From Rodentolepis nana (taxonomy: Eukaryota; Platyhelminthes; Cestoda; Cyclophyllidea; Hymenolepididae): DNA of 26,334 nt. Under the pieces are notes generated by a model, which ran no database searches, had not been told where the DNA came from, and worked only from the letters and a program-made list of their open reading frames with translations. Below, in pieces: positions 1-9,399 of this stretch; the stretch's first letter is position 1, and every line of letters starts with the position of its first letter. Location of the stretch: positions 1 to 26,334 of the forward strand of contig UZAE01000321.1 in NCBI GenBank assembly GCA_900617975.1, in the 5' to 3' direction. Both the position numbers and the translations under genes were made by a program.

Positions 1-44
1 GACTCGAATGTTGTTATAATAAGGATTACATCTATATTCGATGG

Positions 45-365
45 GGTGTGCGATAGACTTACTTCCACGGGGTGCGCCCTGAGCAACGTATATTCATACG
101 GCAAAAAAGTCTATTGACTGGCAGTTGACTTCTCACTTCAAACTACCATCACCTCAATCTATGCCATATTCGACTATTTTCACACTACTCACCTCACCTT
201 TGTTCTACCTTTGTGTTTGTCTCTGACATCTTTGAAACACTCTTCTGTTCCCCACCCCTCTCGAATTTTTTCAATTTGATGTTCCTTCCCCTCTGTGAAG
301 CCCGAAGTCGACTATAGGGTTAATGATAAACATCAAGAGGCCTGCCATTTGAAATAAATAAATAA
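45..365 (+). mobile_element. Family A SINE-like element, copy 1
   Basis: Begins GGTGTGCGATAGACTTAC and ends TGCCATTTGAAATAAATAAA. It is flanked by an 11-bp perfect direct repeat, ATATTCGATGG, at 34-44 and 366-376, a target-site duplication. Its 3' end is an AAAT-type tail. No open frame of note. Confidence 0.8.
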
Positions 366-1059
366 ATATTCGATGGAAAATCTGAGAATATGTAGATGCA
401 AATCGAAATACACGGTCTCCTCTTGAGTAGTGGTAGAGAGAGAGTCGTCTATACATCTATAAGAAGGAACATCTGAATTGGAAGTTCCATAGTACTGTGC
501 AGGATAACTTGGAATCCCTATCTGCAAAGTCATAATGGATATAGGGCAAAAAGATGCATAATTATATAAGAAGCAATTGCGTACTTCTAAATGAGAGACT
601 GAAGATCTAGACGCACTAAAGTCGCTGAAATTTGCATGCACACCATCTTCAAATATTTCCTAATTTTGAATGTAGGATTTAATATAAATTTTTCCATTAA
701 TTAATGAAATAATTCATTTTAATAACTTGAGTGCACCCAGTCAACTTGATTGGCGCATGCATATAAATATTAAGTGAAAAATATCATTTCCCCATGTGAC
801 TCACAAGCGCGTCTCATTTTACACACTTATTTTTAAGTAGACAATATTAATACCTCACGTGATTAATACCAATATGTTTCCTTTGAGGTCATGAATATGC
901 GAGCATTGAATCGTATCTAATTGGCAATAGGCTGTCATAGTGACCTGAAATCAAGTCGTGCACAGGCCCCTGTTTGACACTGACACCTCCAGAGTTCATC
1001 TACCAAGAGTTCGTTGACGCCTCGTTTGTAGATCACTTTTGTGCTCCCTCATTTCAAGC

Positions 1060-3505
1060 ATGGTTGTCAGGAAGAGATTGTTCAAACTTTTCACTCTACT
1101 TGCAGCGATTTGTGCAATCTTTATGATCTACAGAATTTCCACTGCGGATAAATGGAAGTTGGTCTCTGAGAGACCGTGTAAGTGGCCGCCTTCAGCTGTC
1201 GAAGACATCTTGGTGAATGGGACTTATAATATCACCATCTGTGCAAAATTGAGCATTGACGCCATTCAAGATGATCAGCCGAAGAGATACCTCCTAAGCG
1301 ATCTATTCAATGTGCATGATAAAGATGAAACGGTTACCTTTGAAAGTCTCCCCAAGTTGTCAAAGAAAATTTGGAAGAAAGTAAAATATCCAAGAATTTA
1401 TGACACCTATCCACAAGACGTCCCAATGGAAGAGATTGTATATAACATCAAAGCCGGAAAAACAGTTTCTCACGTAAGTATTTTATTAGCCTCTTAAATG
1501 TTACTAACCAAATTACTAATTAGGGCCTGAAAATATAAATTTAAAATAGAGGTGTAATTCGAATAGGAGTAATATTGATTTTGTTTGTTTAAGTAAATGC
1601 AAGTTAAAATAGTGGTATTAATTAAATACTGTAGGACAGTGACTGCATTGAAAGAAGGGCGATATGCCCTAAGATACTTTCAACACACATTTTGTTTCTT
1701 TTTGAATAGCACCTGTAGCGGATTGCTACGCTAGTAAAGCCTGACCGACTCAGAAATCTTTATGGCAGATCTTTCTACATCTAGCTAGACTCCCAGAACT
1801 AGCTAAGCTATAGCCCAACTATAAAGGAAACAGACGTGTAGCACAGAGCGCGTTTATTCAGGACGTATATTGCGGATCAAGTGTACACGCAGGATTAGGT
1901 TAAAGAGAGGTTGATGATTGGTCACTGTTTGTACGGTCGCTGCACACAGAGTTGTACGGCCGCACCTTTCAATACTGGCAAGCAGACATGCAGGCATACG
2001 ATGAGGCACACAGCGATAACGTGTCCCACACACCTTGTGCACTTTATGGAAGAGATTTGAAAAAAAACGTAATTCTACAACAAAGTAGATGTTCGTGGCG
2101 CCTTGCTAGGGCCAAAATCTCCCTAGTCATTCACCCGCGTTATTTTCCTTTATGGCTAGCCGTAGCTATAAATTGGTTAAAATACCTCATTAACTTGAAG
2201 CTGGAGTGGAGTAAAGTGGAGTTGGAGGAGGGGGGGGGGGTTAGGTTGAAGACGGCGACTCCTGGACCGCGGCTAAAGTTGGTTCAGAAATTATCATTTT
2301 GATCAAAACGAGCTGGTTTTAGCATTTCTTTTTCGTTGGCTTAGAGGCTAGACATAACTGAGAAATGAAAGCCTTATTGTTAGAGCTATCTTTGTTAACA
2401 AATGAGCAGGATGGATTAGCCAAATTCTTAATGCCTCACAAAGTACTTCGAAGCTAATTCGCGCTTCTATCCAAAGTGGATTTTGAGTGATAACATAATG
2501 GCCATTAAGATCATTAGTAGAAATAAACGTACCGAAATAAATTTCCAAAGAGCCAGTTTAGAAGAGGCCTTGGAAAAGTGTTCATTAATCCTTTTATTAA
2601 AGCCCAAATTATCTCCCTTTTAGCTGCCTGCTTATAATTTCCCGATAAAAATCCTCGAAACAAGTAAATCGGTCTGTGCAGAAGGCACCGAGCACGATCT
2701 TGTGATAGTTGTCAAAAATGCCGTCTATAATTCCAAAATTCGAAATGAATTCCGCGATTTCATGAGGAATCAGGCTCTTATGTATCCAGACATCAGAGTG
2801 GGCTACGTTTTCAGTGTCGGACTGCCAAGATCTCATGGTGGACGACACTTCATTCGCGATGGACATCTCGTGAGCTTAGGTGGGTCTGGGGGCGAAATGC
2901 TTGAAATCTACGATGGTAAGCGGAATTTAATCATGGAGACCATTAAAAATGAGATTGAATTGTACGATGACATCATCCTTGGTGACTATGAGGACACCTA
3001 TTTCAACCTCACTTGGAAGACAGTAACAAACCTACGTTGGCTTTCGGCTTTCTGCAATAAGACTCAAGGCGATTTCTTCATGGTTCTCGATGACGATCAT
3101 CGAGTGAATATATCCGCGATCCATGAGTTCATGCAATCAACGCCAAGATCCGATCTGCGAAACTTTCTTCACGGAAAAATCAGCTATAGAGATAAGGCCT
3201 CGCGATCACCTACATCCAAGTTTTTTATGTCAACCAATGAGGTTCCGTGGAGTAGGATGGCGCCCTATCCGAGAGGAATGTCTCAACTGATTGGAGCTGA
3301 TATTGTAGATGATATGGCAATAGCATCGGCTTATACGCGATATGATTTCTTGAATGAGGACGTATTTCTTGGTTTGGTGGCTAGGAAGCTTGGAATCACT
3401 CTCAAAAGCTTGGATACTTTGTACGAACATTCCGATTACCTTCGGCATCTCCATGACACTAAACACCCTTTGGTTGCTCTAAAGCCTTATTTTTCCAAAT
3501 CCTAA
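1060..3505 (+). CDS. GT31 beta-1,3-galactosyltransferase-like enzyme, two exons
   Basis: Exons are 1060-1473 and 2624-3505; the intron (GTAAGT...TTTTAG) is phase 0 and 1,150 nt. The product is 431 aa. The start is the first ATG after an in-frame TGA at 1015. Residues about 7-25 form one hydrophobic segment after basic residues, a type II Golgi signal anchor. Exon 1 encodes the stem (PCKWPP, PKRYLL, PQDVPM). Exon 2 carries the Galactosyl_T pattern: hydrophobic LVIVVK, then YDDIILGDYEDTYFNLTWKT, the DxD-type metal/UDP-sugar site LDDD (Asp 294-296) and EDVFLG (Glu 383). Several N-glycosylation sequons are present (NGT, NIT, NLT, NIS, NKT). The family transfers galactose or GlcNAc/GalNAc in beta-1,3 linkage in the Golgi; the actual donor and acceptor cannot be told. 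The usual IRxTW motif is degenerate (KIRNEFRDFM) and the C-terminal GxGYVLS motif is altered (RGMSQLIGADIV). A repeat is inserted in the intron. Confidence 0.88.
1714..2030 (+). mobile_element. Family B LTR-like element, copy 1 (inside the galactosyltransferase intron)
   Basis: 317 bp starting TGTAGCGGATTGCTACGC and ending GTGTCCCACA, flanked by CACC at 1710-1713 and 2031-2034. TATAAAGG occurs inside (about 1821). It contains an imperfect direct repeat TTGTACGG(T/C)CGC near 1928 and 1952. TG...CA ends with a 4-bp duplication suggest a solo LTR or a TRIM/MITE-like unit. No coding region. Confidence 0.7.
2230..2240. repeat. Poly-G tract of 11
   Basis: Eleven G in a row inside the intron of the galactosyltransferase gene. 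Similar runs occur at 12527-12536 (10 G) and 22968-22978 (11 G). Homopolymer length may be uncertain in the assembly. Confidence 0.85.
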
Positions 3506-3569
3506 TGTCAGCCTTTGAAATGTTGGCATGGTTATTACTAAATTCATTGAGTCATCGCTTTAATGTGAC

Positions 3570-3575
3570 AATAAA
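3570..3575 (+). terminator. Poly(A) signal of the galactosyltransferase gene
   Basis: AATAAA lies 65 nt after the stop codon. A second AATAAA occurs at 3629-3634 and could be an alternative. Confidence 0.6.
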
Positions 3576-3735
3576 GCTTTGTTCCACCATTTTACTTGTT
3601 ACGGCTCCCAAACTGAAAGTGAATTCAGCCAATAAAAGGAAAGCAGATTTCGAATCGATCCTACTCAACGCTAAGAGAATACTTTTCATTCTACTCAACT
3701 TACTTCACCTTTTATCCTCAAATTTTTACTAAGTG

Positions 3736-4590
3736 AAAAACTTAATGAACTCACCTCACCATTCATTTGTTTGAGGCTTAGAGTAAAGGGCATTAACTAA
3801 CATTGGGGAATACTAGAACGACAATGAAGATGAAGATTTGTTAGAGTGAGAAAGTGAATGGTTAGAAAATATTTACAGAGAGGCGAGAATACCGTGCTGA
3901 ATGATTGGAAGATTTCTGCACAAATATTCTCACTTTCTAGGATGTTTCAACTCATTGAAGGCGGTAACTAAATGCGGAAGGATGGTCAGTTGAATTTCAA
4001 ACTCTGTTAAATTTTTAAAGTTATCCTATGCATTCTTCATTATCTGTGAATTTTGAGGGAAATTGGAGTTAAGTATCAGTGAAATTTAGTGTAAACATTC
4101 CAAGTTAACCCTTCACACAAAGCAAATACGAAAAAGAAATGAAAATATCCGAAAACGCCTCTTTTTATGCTACTAGTTCAAATCTTGAAGGTTTGAAAAT
4201 GGTCATTAGCACAGAGACTGACAACCAAGGAACAGCTAATGTTAGCTCATATGCTTAGTCATGATATAGCTTTTTACTTTGGAAAGAACCTATAACGCCT
4301 ATTGTACTGATTTTCATTAAGTAGTAGATAATGTGAGGGCTAATGATGATAAACATTATGTAAATAACGAATTGTAATTTGAATTAATATCCAATATATA
4401 ATTTCAATGACATCTATTTCAAATGCCAGTGTAATTTTGGCTGGTTAGGTGCATAAAATACGAAATTATAATGATGTAATATATAATTTGGACATATATA
4501 AGTAAACCTTCCACCTGATTTTTTTCATATTTGCCAAAGAAGAGATTCCTATTTGAATGAAAACCATCCATTTCAGAAGCCATGGAAATT
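3736..4590. other. Intergenic, no gene seen
   Basis: AT-rich DNA between the galactosyltransferase gene and family A copy 2. Only short chance frames; no RNA gene or named repeat recognised. Confidence 0.6.
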
Positions 4591-4603
4591 AACGTAGAAC
4601 ATT

Positions 4604-4907
4604 TATTCATTTCAAATGACAGGCGTTTCGATAGTTATCATGAGCTCTTTAGTTGACTTCGGGCTTCACAGAGGGAAGGAACATCAAAGAAACAGAAAGT
4701 CGAGGGGTGGGGAACAGAAGAGTGACGCACAGGTGTAAAAGAGACAGACAGACACAAAGGCAGAAAAAAAGTGAGGTGAGTACTGTAGAAGTAGTCGAAT
4801 ATAACATACAGTGGGGTGATAGTAGTTTGAAATGAGAAGGTAACTTCCGAGGAATAGACTTTTTGTCCAGGGTGCATCATGTGGAAGTAAGTCTTTCGCA
4901 CAACCCA
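4604..4907 (-). mobile_element. Family A SINE-like element, copy 2
   Basis: Minus-strand copy of the same element. The flanks AACGTAGAACATT (4591-4603) and AACTTAGGACATT (4908-4920) match at 11 of 13 positions, a decayed target-site duplication. The ORFs in it are chance frames. Confidence 0.78.
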
Positions 4908-4920
4908 AACTTAGGACATT

Positions 4921-5470
4921 AAAATTTAACTTATCATTGTCGAATTTAAACTTCTTATTAATGAACAATTGTGTTAGAGCTTTTAATATTGTCCACTTCC
5001 ATGGTGTTTAGCCTTTTTTAATTCTGTTCTTAGATTCCAGAGGTGTCAACTTGGCCCATATTGACATTAAAATTTCATCATATTCGGCAGAATATCTCAG
5101 CATATTGGCCTCTCAGGATGAACGCTCATAAGCGGCCTCTAACCCAACCGCTATATTCATACAATTTATTTAATTGAAGGGAAAATATTTAAATAATTGC
5201 ACACTAAAAAATACCTTTATCCAGGTTATCAACAAACACTTTATGCTGGTAAATCTCACTTTGAAGGCACCGCGTACTCTGGGAGTTCATTATGGCAATC
5301 ATGGGCCTGTAGGCTTTATAAGTTGATGCTTTACTAAATCACGATGTGCGTTTTTCCTCTAAACCTGCCGAAAATCATACAATAACACCCATAAAACGTT
5401 GTGCTATGCAGATATCCTAAATATATTCGTGATTTTTAACTGATCATTAGGGCTTCCTTCAAGTATTTTA
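4921..5470. other. Intergenic, no gene seen
   Basis: Unique-looking AT-rich sequence between family A copies 2 and 3. No feature recognised. Confidence 0.6.
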
Positions 5471-5483
5471 TTTATAGCATCTT

Positions 5484-5786
5484 GGGGTGTGCGATAGACT
5501 TACCTCCACGTGGTGCACCCTGGGCAGCGTATACTCTTACGTCAAAAAAGTCTATAAACTGGCACTTGACCTCTCACTTCAAACTAACATGACTCCATTG
5601 TATGTCATATTCGATTCCTTCCACAGTACTCACCTTGCCTTTTTCTCTGCCTTAGCGTCTGTCTCTTTTACATCATCTATTCGCCCTCTCATTTTTTGTG
5701 GTTTTGTATGCTCCTCCCCTCTGTGAAACCAGAGGTCAACTAAAGGACTAATGATAGCTATGTTAAAGCCTAACTTTTGATATAAA
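5484..5786 (+). mobile_element. Family A SINE-like element, copy 3
   Basis: Starts GGGGTGTGCGATAGACTTAC. Flanks TTTATAGCATCTT (5471-5483) and TTTATTGCTTCTT (5787-5799) match at 11 of 13 positions. It lies about 190 bp before the orphan galactosyltransferase exon. Confidence 0.78.
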
Positions 5787-5975
5787 TTTATTGCTTCTTT
5801 AAGTTCAAGTTTAATGATAACCTCAATTTTCTCATACTCATTTATTACAATTTTTATTGTAATTTTTTAAACTATTTCATTTAAGCCCCGTGGTGCACAT
5901 CGCGTGAAATTGGGGACCAAAATGAACCCTAAGTTGGATACATTTCCCGCATTGACATTTTTAATATTTCTTAGA

Positions 5976-6403
5976 ATGAAATGGTTCTCTGCTTCGAAGC
6001 TCCAAGCTTACATCCTCATCTCCATAATTGCCCTATAATTATCATCATTTATTGATTGAGCAATGTGGAAGTCATTATTAAAAATGAGTACACATTTAAT
6101 ACTCCCTGTAAATGGCCACCTCGGAAAGTCGAAGATATTGAACATGACGGAGGTTATAGCATGGCTCTTTGCATTCACCTGGATGATGACGCAGTGACTG
6201 ACGAGAAGCCAAAGCGATATCTTCTATGTGATCTATTTAATGTACCTGCATCGAATGAAACCGTCAGCTTTGAAGAACTTGGAAGGTTGCCAAGAGATAT
6301 GTACAGGAGCGCGATCTACCCCAGTATTTATGATACTTTTCCACAAGATGTTCCTATGAAGGAGATAGTAAGAAATATTACTATGGGAAAGCGTGTGTCC
6401 TAT
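5976..6403 (+). pseudogene. Orphan exon 1 of a second GT31 galactosyltransferase, probably a pseudogene
   Basis: The open stretch from 6056 to 6403 encodes a paralogue of exon 1 of the gene at 1060: PCKWPP, VEDI, PKRYLL, DLFNV, IYDT and PQDVPM line up, with about 56 of 100 residues identical by hand count. It ends at the same place with the same donor (GTAAGTATTT). Upstream, an ATG at 5976 opens a plausible signal anchor (MKWFSASKLQAYILISIIAL) but meets TAA at 6036 in a different frame. In the frame of the exon a TGA at 6053 stands where the intact gene has an Arg codon. No catalytic exon with DDD or EDVFLG motifs is visible downstream before 8690; a repeat of family B sits there instead. Most likely a disrupted tandem duplicate. 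A functional gene with a differently built N-terminus and an exon outside the window is the alternative. Confidence 0.72.
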
Positions 6404-6655
6404 GTAAGTATTTGTTTTACTTGAATGAGTAAATTCGACAATACTTTTGTCGCGGAATATTACTTCCGAATTGTAAGCGCCAACATTTTTTGATATTTTG
6501 TAATAAATTGTTGCTTTTAATGACTTTTTTATAATTATTTTTTTATTTCTATCAATTAAAGCTATTTTTTATTATTTTTAATAATTATAATACAAGGTTG
6601 GTTCTCACCATTTTTTCTCTTGCGTATAAAATTACGCTTTTCGTCAATATTAGAG

Positions 6656-7001
6656 TGTGGGATAGGTTATCGCTTTGTGCGTCATCGTATGCCTGCATGT
6701 CTGCTCGCCAGGATTGAGAGGTGCGGCCGTACAACTCTGTGTGCAGCGACCGTACAAACAGTGACCAATCATTAACCTCTGTTTGTTTAACCTAATCCCC
6801 CATCCTGATCATGAGTAGCTCCCTGCGCGTACACTTTTTCCGCAATACCCGTACTGAATAAACGTGCTCCATGCTACACGTCGGTTGCCTTGATAGCTGG
6901 GCTATAGCTTAGCTGGTTCTGGGAGTCTAGCTAGATGTAGGAGAATCTGCCATAGAGATTTCTGAGTCAGTCAGACTTTTATAAAGTAGCAATCCGTTAC
7001 A
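6656..7001 (-). mobile_element. Family B LTR-like element, copy 2
   Basis: Minus-strand copy, 346 bp, flanked by AGAG at 6652-6655 and 7002-7005. It lies 252 bp after the donor site of the orphan galactosyltransferase exon, in the opposite orientation to copy 1. Confidence 0.7.
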
Positions 7002-7005
7002 AGAG

Positions 7006-8083
7006 ATGTGTATTTAACTAAGTTAGAGACTCAATAAATCCACTCTATCTTGTGATCAAATGGCATTTTGGTTCGATTTGGGGGGAGATATTGAGTGGGC
7101 TTTAGAAGTTGAATTTATTCTTCATGATTTTGAAGATTTAGAAGATTTCGTGAAAACACTCAAACCAGTCAAAAATAGGGGTTTCTGACATCCGTTATTT
7201 GAAAAATGCAACGCATGCTCTAACAATTTGTTTCGTACTTAATAAATAACCTAAAGTTATTTATTTATACCAAATGGCAGGCGTTTTGATAGTTATCATT
7301 AGCCCTTTGAAGAGTTAATGAGGTGTTGTCCAGAAACCCAGAGGTTTGGATGTGATCTGATAGCCTCCCTATCGACACGCGTTCAACAAAAGTCATACGT
7401 ACTTTGAACTTGACTAGTGAACAAAATCTACATTAAGGTTTTAGGCCTTTTATTTTTATTTTAATACTATGCAATTTGAGGCGTCAATAAATTCCAAATG
7501 AACCTTTGACGAGTGCCTTTTATCGTTAGTGTTGTTTCGGTGACGACAGCACTGAAAGTTGCTTTTTTTTAGTAGTGAAGTTGGGCATCTCCTTCTTATT
7601 ACTAAGCCCCACCACTTTGCATTTATCTAAGCTAGTCCAGAACAGAATTAGGCCAACGCATTAGGCATTGCTTAGTGATGCTAATCAGTTCTTTAATTTC
7701 CATATCTTTTAGTCCATTTGAACTAGACTAACTTTATCGAAGGAAATCGGAGTCTTCCTATAAGCCAGAAGTTTGTGGTTCGGTCGTGATGCAATTGGCC
7801 AAAAAAGATTGAAAAGATCGAATGACTTTAACGTGGAGAGATGCAATTGGTAGAACGAAGAGCCACACCAATCAAGACGACTGATCCCATTGTGCATTGG
7901 TTCGCCTTGGCCACGACAAGGAGATGACTTGTTGATGACGTGATGTCAATATTGCACTTCCAGTGCAAGATTTGGCAGTACTTTCAATTTCTAACTCTTC
8001 GAGTTCTTAAAAGCACCTTATGCTGATCAGAGCTTTTGCGTGTTCGGATAAAACCTTCAAGAATAAATATAGATAAAGCAATT
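7006..8083. other. Intergenic, where the missing galactosyltransferase exon would be expected
   Basis: Apart from the truncated family A piece at 7264-7316 I see no gene. The 62-aa minus-strand frame at 7709-7897 resembles nothing. No decayed DDD or EDVFLG segment was found by eye. Confidence 0.55.
7264..7316 (-). mobile_element. Family A element, 5'-truncated fragment
   Basis: Only the last 50 or so bases of the element are present on the minus strand (AAAGGGCTAATGATAACTAT, then the CGCCTGCCATTTG block and an AT-rich tail). Loss of the 5' part is typical of target-primed reverse transcription. Confidence 0.65.
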
Positions 8084-8096
8084 AATATTGTATCAA

Positions 8097-8427
8097 ATTA
8101 GGTGCGCGGTAAACTTACCTCCTTGTAGTGCACTATGGGCAACGTATACTCATACGGTAAAAAAGTCTATTAATCGGCAATTGACTCCTGAATTCTAACT
8201 GCCATTACCCGACTGTATGTCATAGTCGACCACTTCTACCGTACTCATATTACTTTTTCTCTGCCTTTGTGTCTGTTTGTCTACTTTACATCTTTGAATC
8301 ACTCTTCTCTTCCCCACTCTCCAGTTTTTCTCACTTTGATGTTTATACCCACTACGAAGTCCGAAGTCAGCTAAAGGGCTAATGATAATCAACAAATCGT
8401 CTGCCATTTGAGATGAATAAATAAACA
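8097..8427 (+). mobile_element. Family A SINE-like element, copy 4
   Basis: A more diverged copy (GGTGCGCGGTAAACTTACCT at its start; CTGCCATTTGAGATGAATAA near its end). Flanks AATATTGTATCAA (8084-8096) and AATATTGCAACAA (8428-8440) match at 11 of 13. Confidence 0.75.
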
Positions 8428-8694
8428 AATATTGCAACAATATATTTGTGATGCATAACTTAACACTTCTTCAACTAACTAACCATCAATATTGGCCTCC
8501 ACCAGAATTTTACTAGTAGATGAAATAAGCAATGAAGGAATAAACAATCTTATTAAAAGTGAAACCTAAAGCAAATTTTTGATACAATAGTGAATAGAGG
8601 CAAAATTTCGATTTATATAAAGCGCATCTCAATCTTTGATTGAGAAGAGGGGGTTCCAGTGTTTAAAGTGGAAGCGAGGTACCTCATATGGATA

Positions 8695-9339
8695 TCAAGG
8701 TCGTTTACTGTGCTTTCCCTTTTTATCATCGTCGTCGTCATCATCATCATCGTCATCATCATCATCGTCATCATCATCGTCGTCGTCATCATCATCGTCA
8801 TCATCATCATCGTCATCATCATCGTCGTCATCATCATCATCGTCGTCGTCATCATCGTCATAATTGTTGTAGTCAGCACCATCGGTAACACCTTCAGTCA
8901 CTTCATCAGTGACTTCTTCCTCTTCAGTAGTAAATTCACTTAATTCATCCGTAGCTGGTCCTTCCATCTCGATCTCTTCCGTAGCACCTCCTTCATGCAC
9001 TTCATCAGTAACTTCCTCCTCTTCACCAGGAATTGCATCTTTATTCTCTTCTGTGACACCTTCTTCCATCATTTCATCAGTGATCTCTTCTTCTTTATCT
9101 ACCTCTTCGGTAATGCCTTTAGTACCTTCATCAGTGACTGCACCTTCCATCTCCATCTCTTCGGTGACACCTTCTTCCATCACTTCATCAGTTACTTCTC
9201 CCTCTCTATTCTCTTCGGCATAAAATTCGTGTTTCCCAAACAGGTTAGAAAGAGTGTCATATCCACTGAGTGGTTGAGTGAGAGCGCAGGTAAGGAGAGT
9301 GGCGATGCAGATGAGAACGAGAGTCTTCTTTGTCATCAT
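8695..9339 (-). CDS. Secreted, hyper-acidic poly-aspartate protein
   Basis: The 214-aa product starts MMTKKTLVLICIATLLTCA, a clear signal peptide (residues 1 to about 20). Then come four loose repeats, each opening with E-V/I-TDE and rich in VTEE, EGVTEE and EMEG (about residues 47-155), then DYNNY, then 45 uninterrupted Asp (161-205) and a basic tail KKGKHSKRP. No cysteine is visible after the signal peptide. The open frame extends upstream to 9369 without an ATG, and a TATA box at 9379-9386 would put the cap site near 9356, so the ATG at 9339 (or 9336) is the start. No intron is evident. I do not recognise a family. Such poly-Asp secreted chains bind calcium or mineral surfaces in other animals; a role with the calcareous corpuscles of tapeworms is only a guess. 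The poly-Ser, Ile/Val and His/Arg frames on the other strand are shadows of the triplet repeat. Confidence 0.8.
   Translation of the reverse strand: MMTKKTLVLICIATLLTCALTQPLSGYDTLSNLFGKHEFYAEENREGEVTDEVMEEGVTEEMEMEGAVTDEGTKGITEEVDKEEEITDEMMEEGVTEENKDAIPGEEEEVTDEVHEGGATEEIEMEGPATDELSEFTTEEEEVTDEVTEGVTDGADYNNYDDDDDDDDDDDDDDDDDDDDDDDDDDDDDDDDDDDDDDDDDDDDDKKGKHSKRP
8725..8859. repeat. GAY trinucleotide microsatellite coding for 45 Asp
   Basis: Forty-five consecutive ATC/GTC triplets on the plus strand, read as 29 GAT and 16 GAC on the minus strand. The order of the two codons has a higher-order pattern: two blocks of about 15-16 codons, each GAC x3, GAT x3-4, GAC, GAT x4, GAC, GAT x3, suggest block duplication rather than simple slippage. 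Confidence 0.93.
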
Positions 9340-9378
9340 TGTGCTTGGTTGGTTTGATGATTCTCCCAACTGGCTCCC

Positions 9379-9386
9379 CTTTTATA
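9379..9386 (-). promoter_or_regulatory. TATA box of the poly-Asp protein gene
   Basis: TATAAAAG in a GC-rich setting (GGGTATAAAAGGGGAGC on the minus strand) lies 40 nt before the ATG at 9339. A cap site about 30 nt downstream gives a 5' UTR of some 15-20 nt and excludes any start upstream of 9350. Confidence 0.72.
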
Positions 9387-9399
9387 CCCTCCTCCCCAT

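Noticed and set aside
271..641. Two minus-strand frames of 61 and 102 aa
   Set aside because: One overlaps the end of family A copy 1 and the other lies just beyond it. Composition is not protein-like and no splice partners are seen.
2702..3505. Catalytic galactosyltransferase exon as an independent gene starting at 2702
   Set aside because: The codon there is GTG, and the frame extends back to a splice acceptor at 2623 that joins in phase to exon 1.
4638..4968. Three overlapping frames of 60-94 aa
   Set aside because: They lie in family A copy 2, and equivalent frames are not kept in the other copies.
8741..8860. CRISPR-like array
   Set aside because: The repeat is a coding triplet microsatellite in a eukaryotic genome, with no spacer structure.
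8613..8943. Long plus- and minus-strand frames encoding poly-Ser, poly-Ile/Val, poly-His/Arg and poly-Met/Thr over the triplet repeat
   Set aside because: They are the other frames of the GAY repeat. Only the poly-Asp frame has a signal peptide, a TATA box and non-repeat coding sequence.
8909..9357. Plus-strand Ser-rich and hydrophobic frames opposite the acidic protein
   Set aside because: Shadows of the repeated GAG/GAT codons on the other strand, without an independent start or family match.
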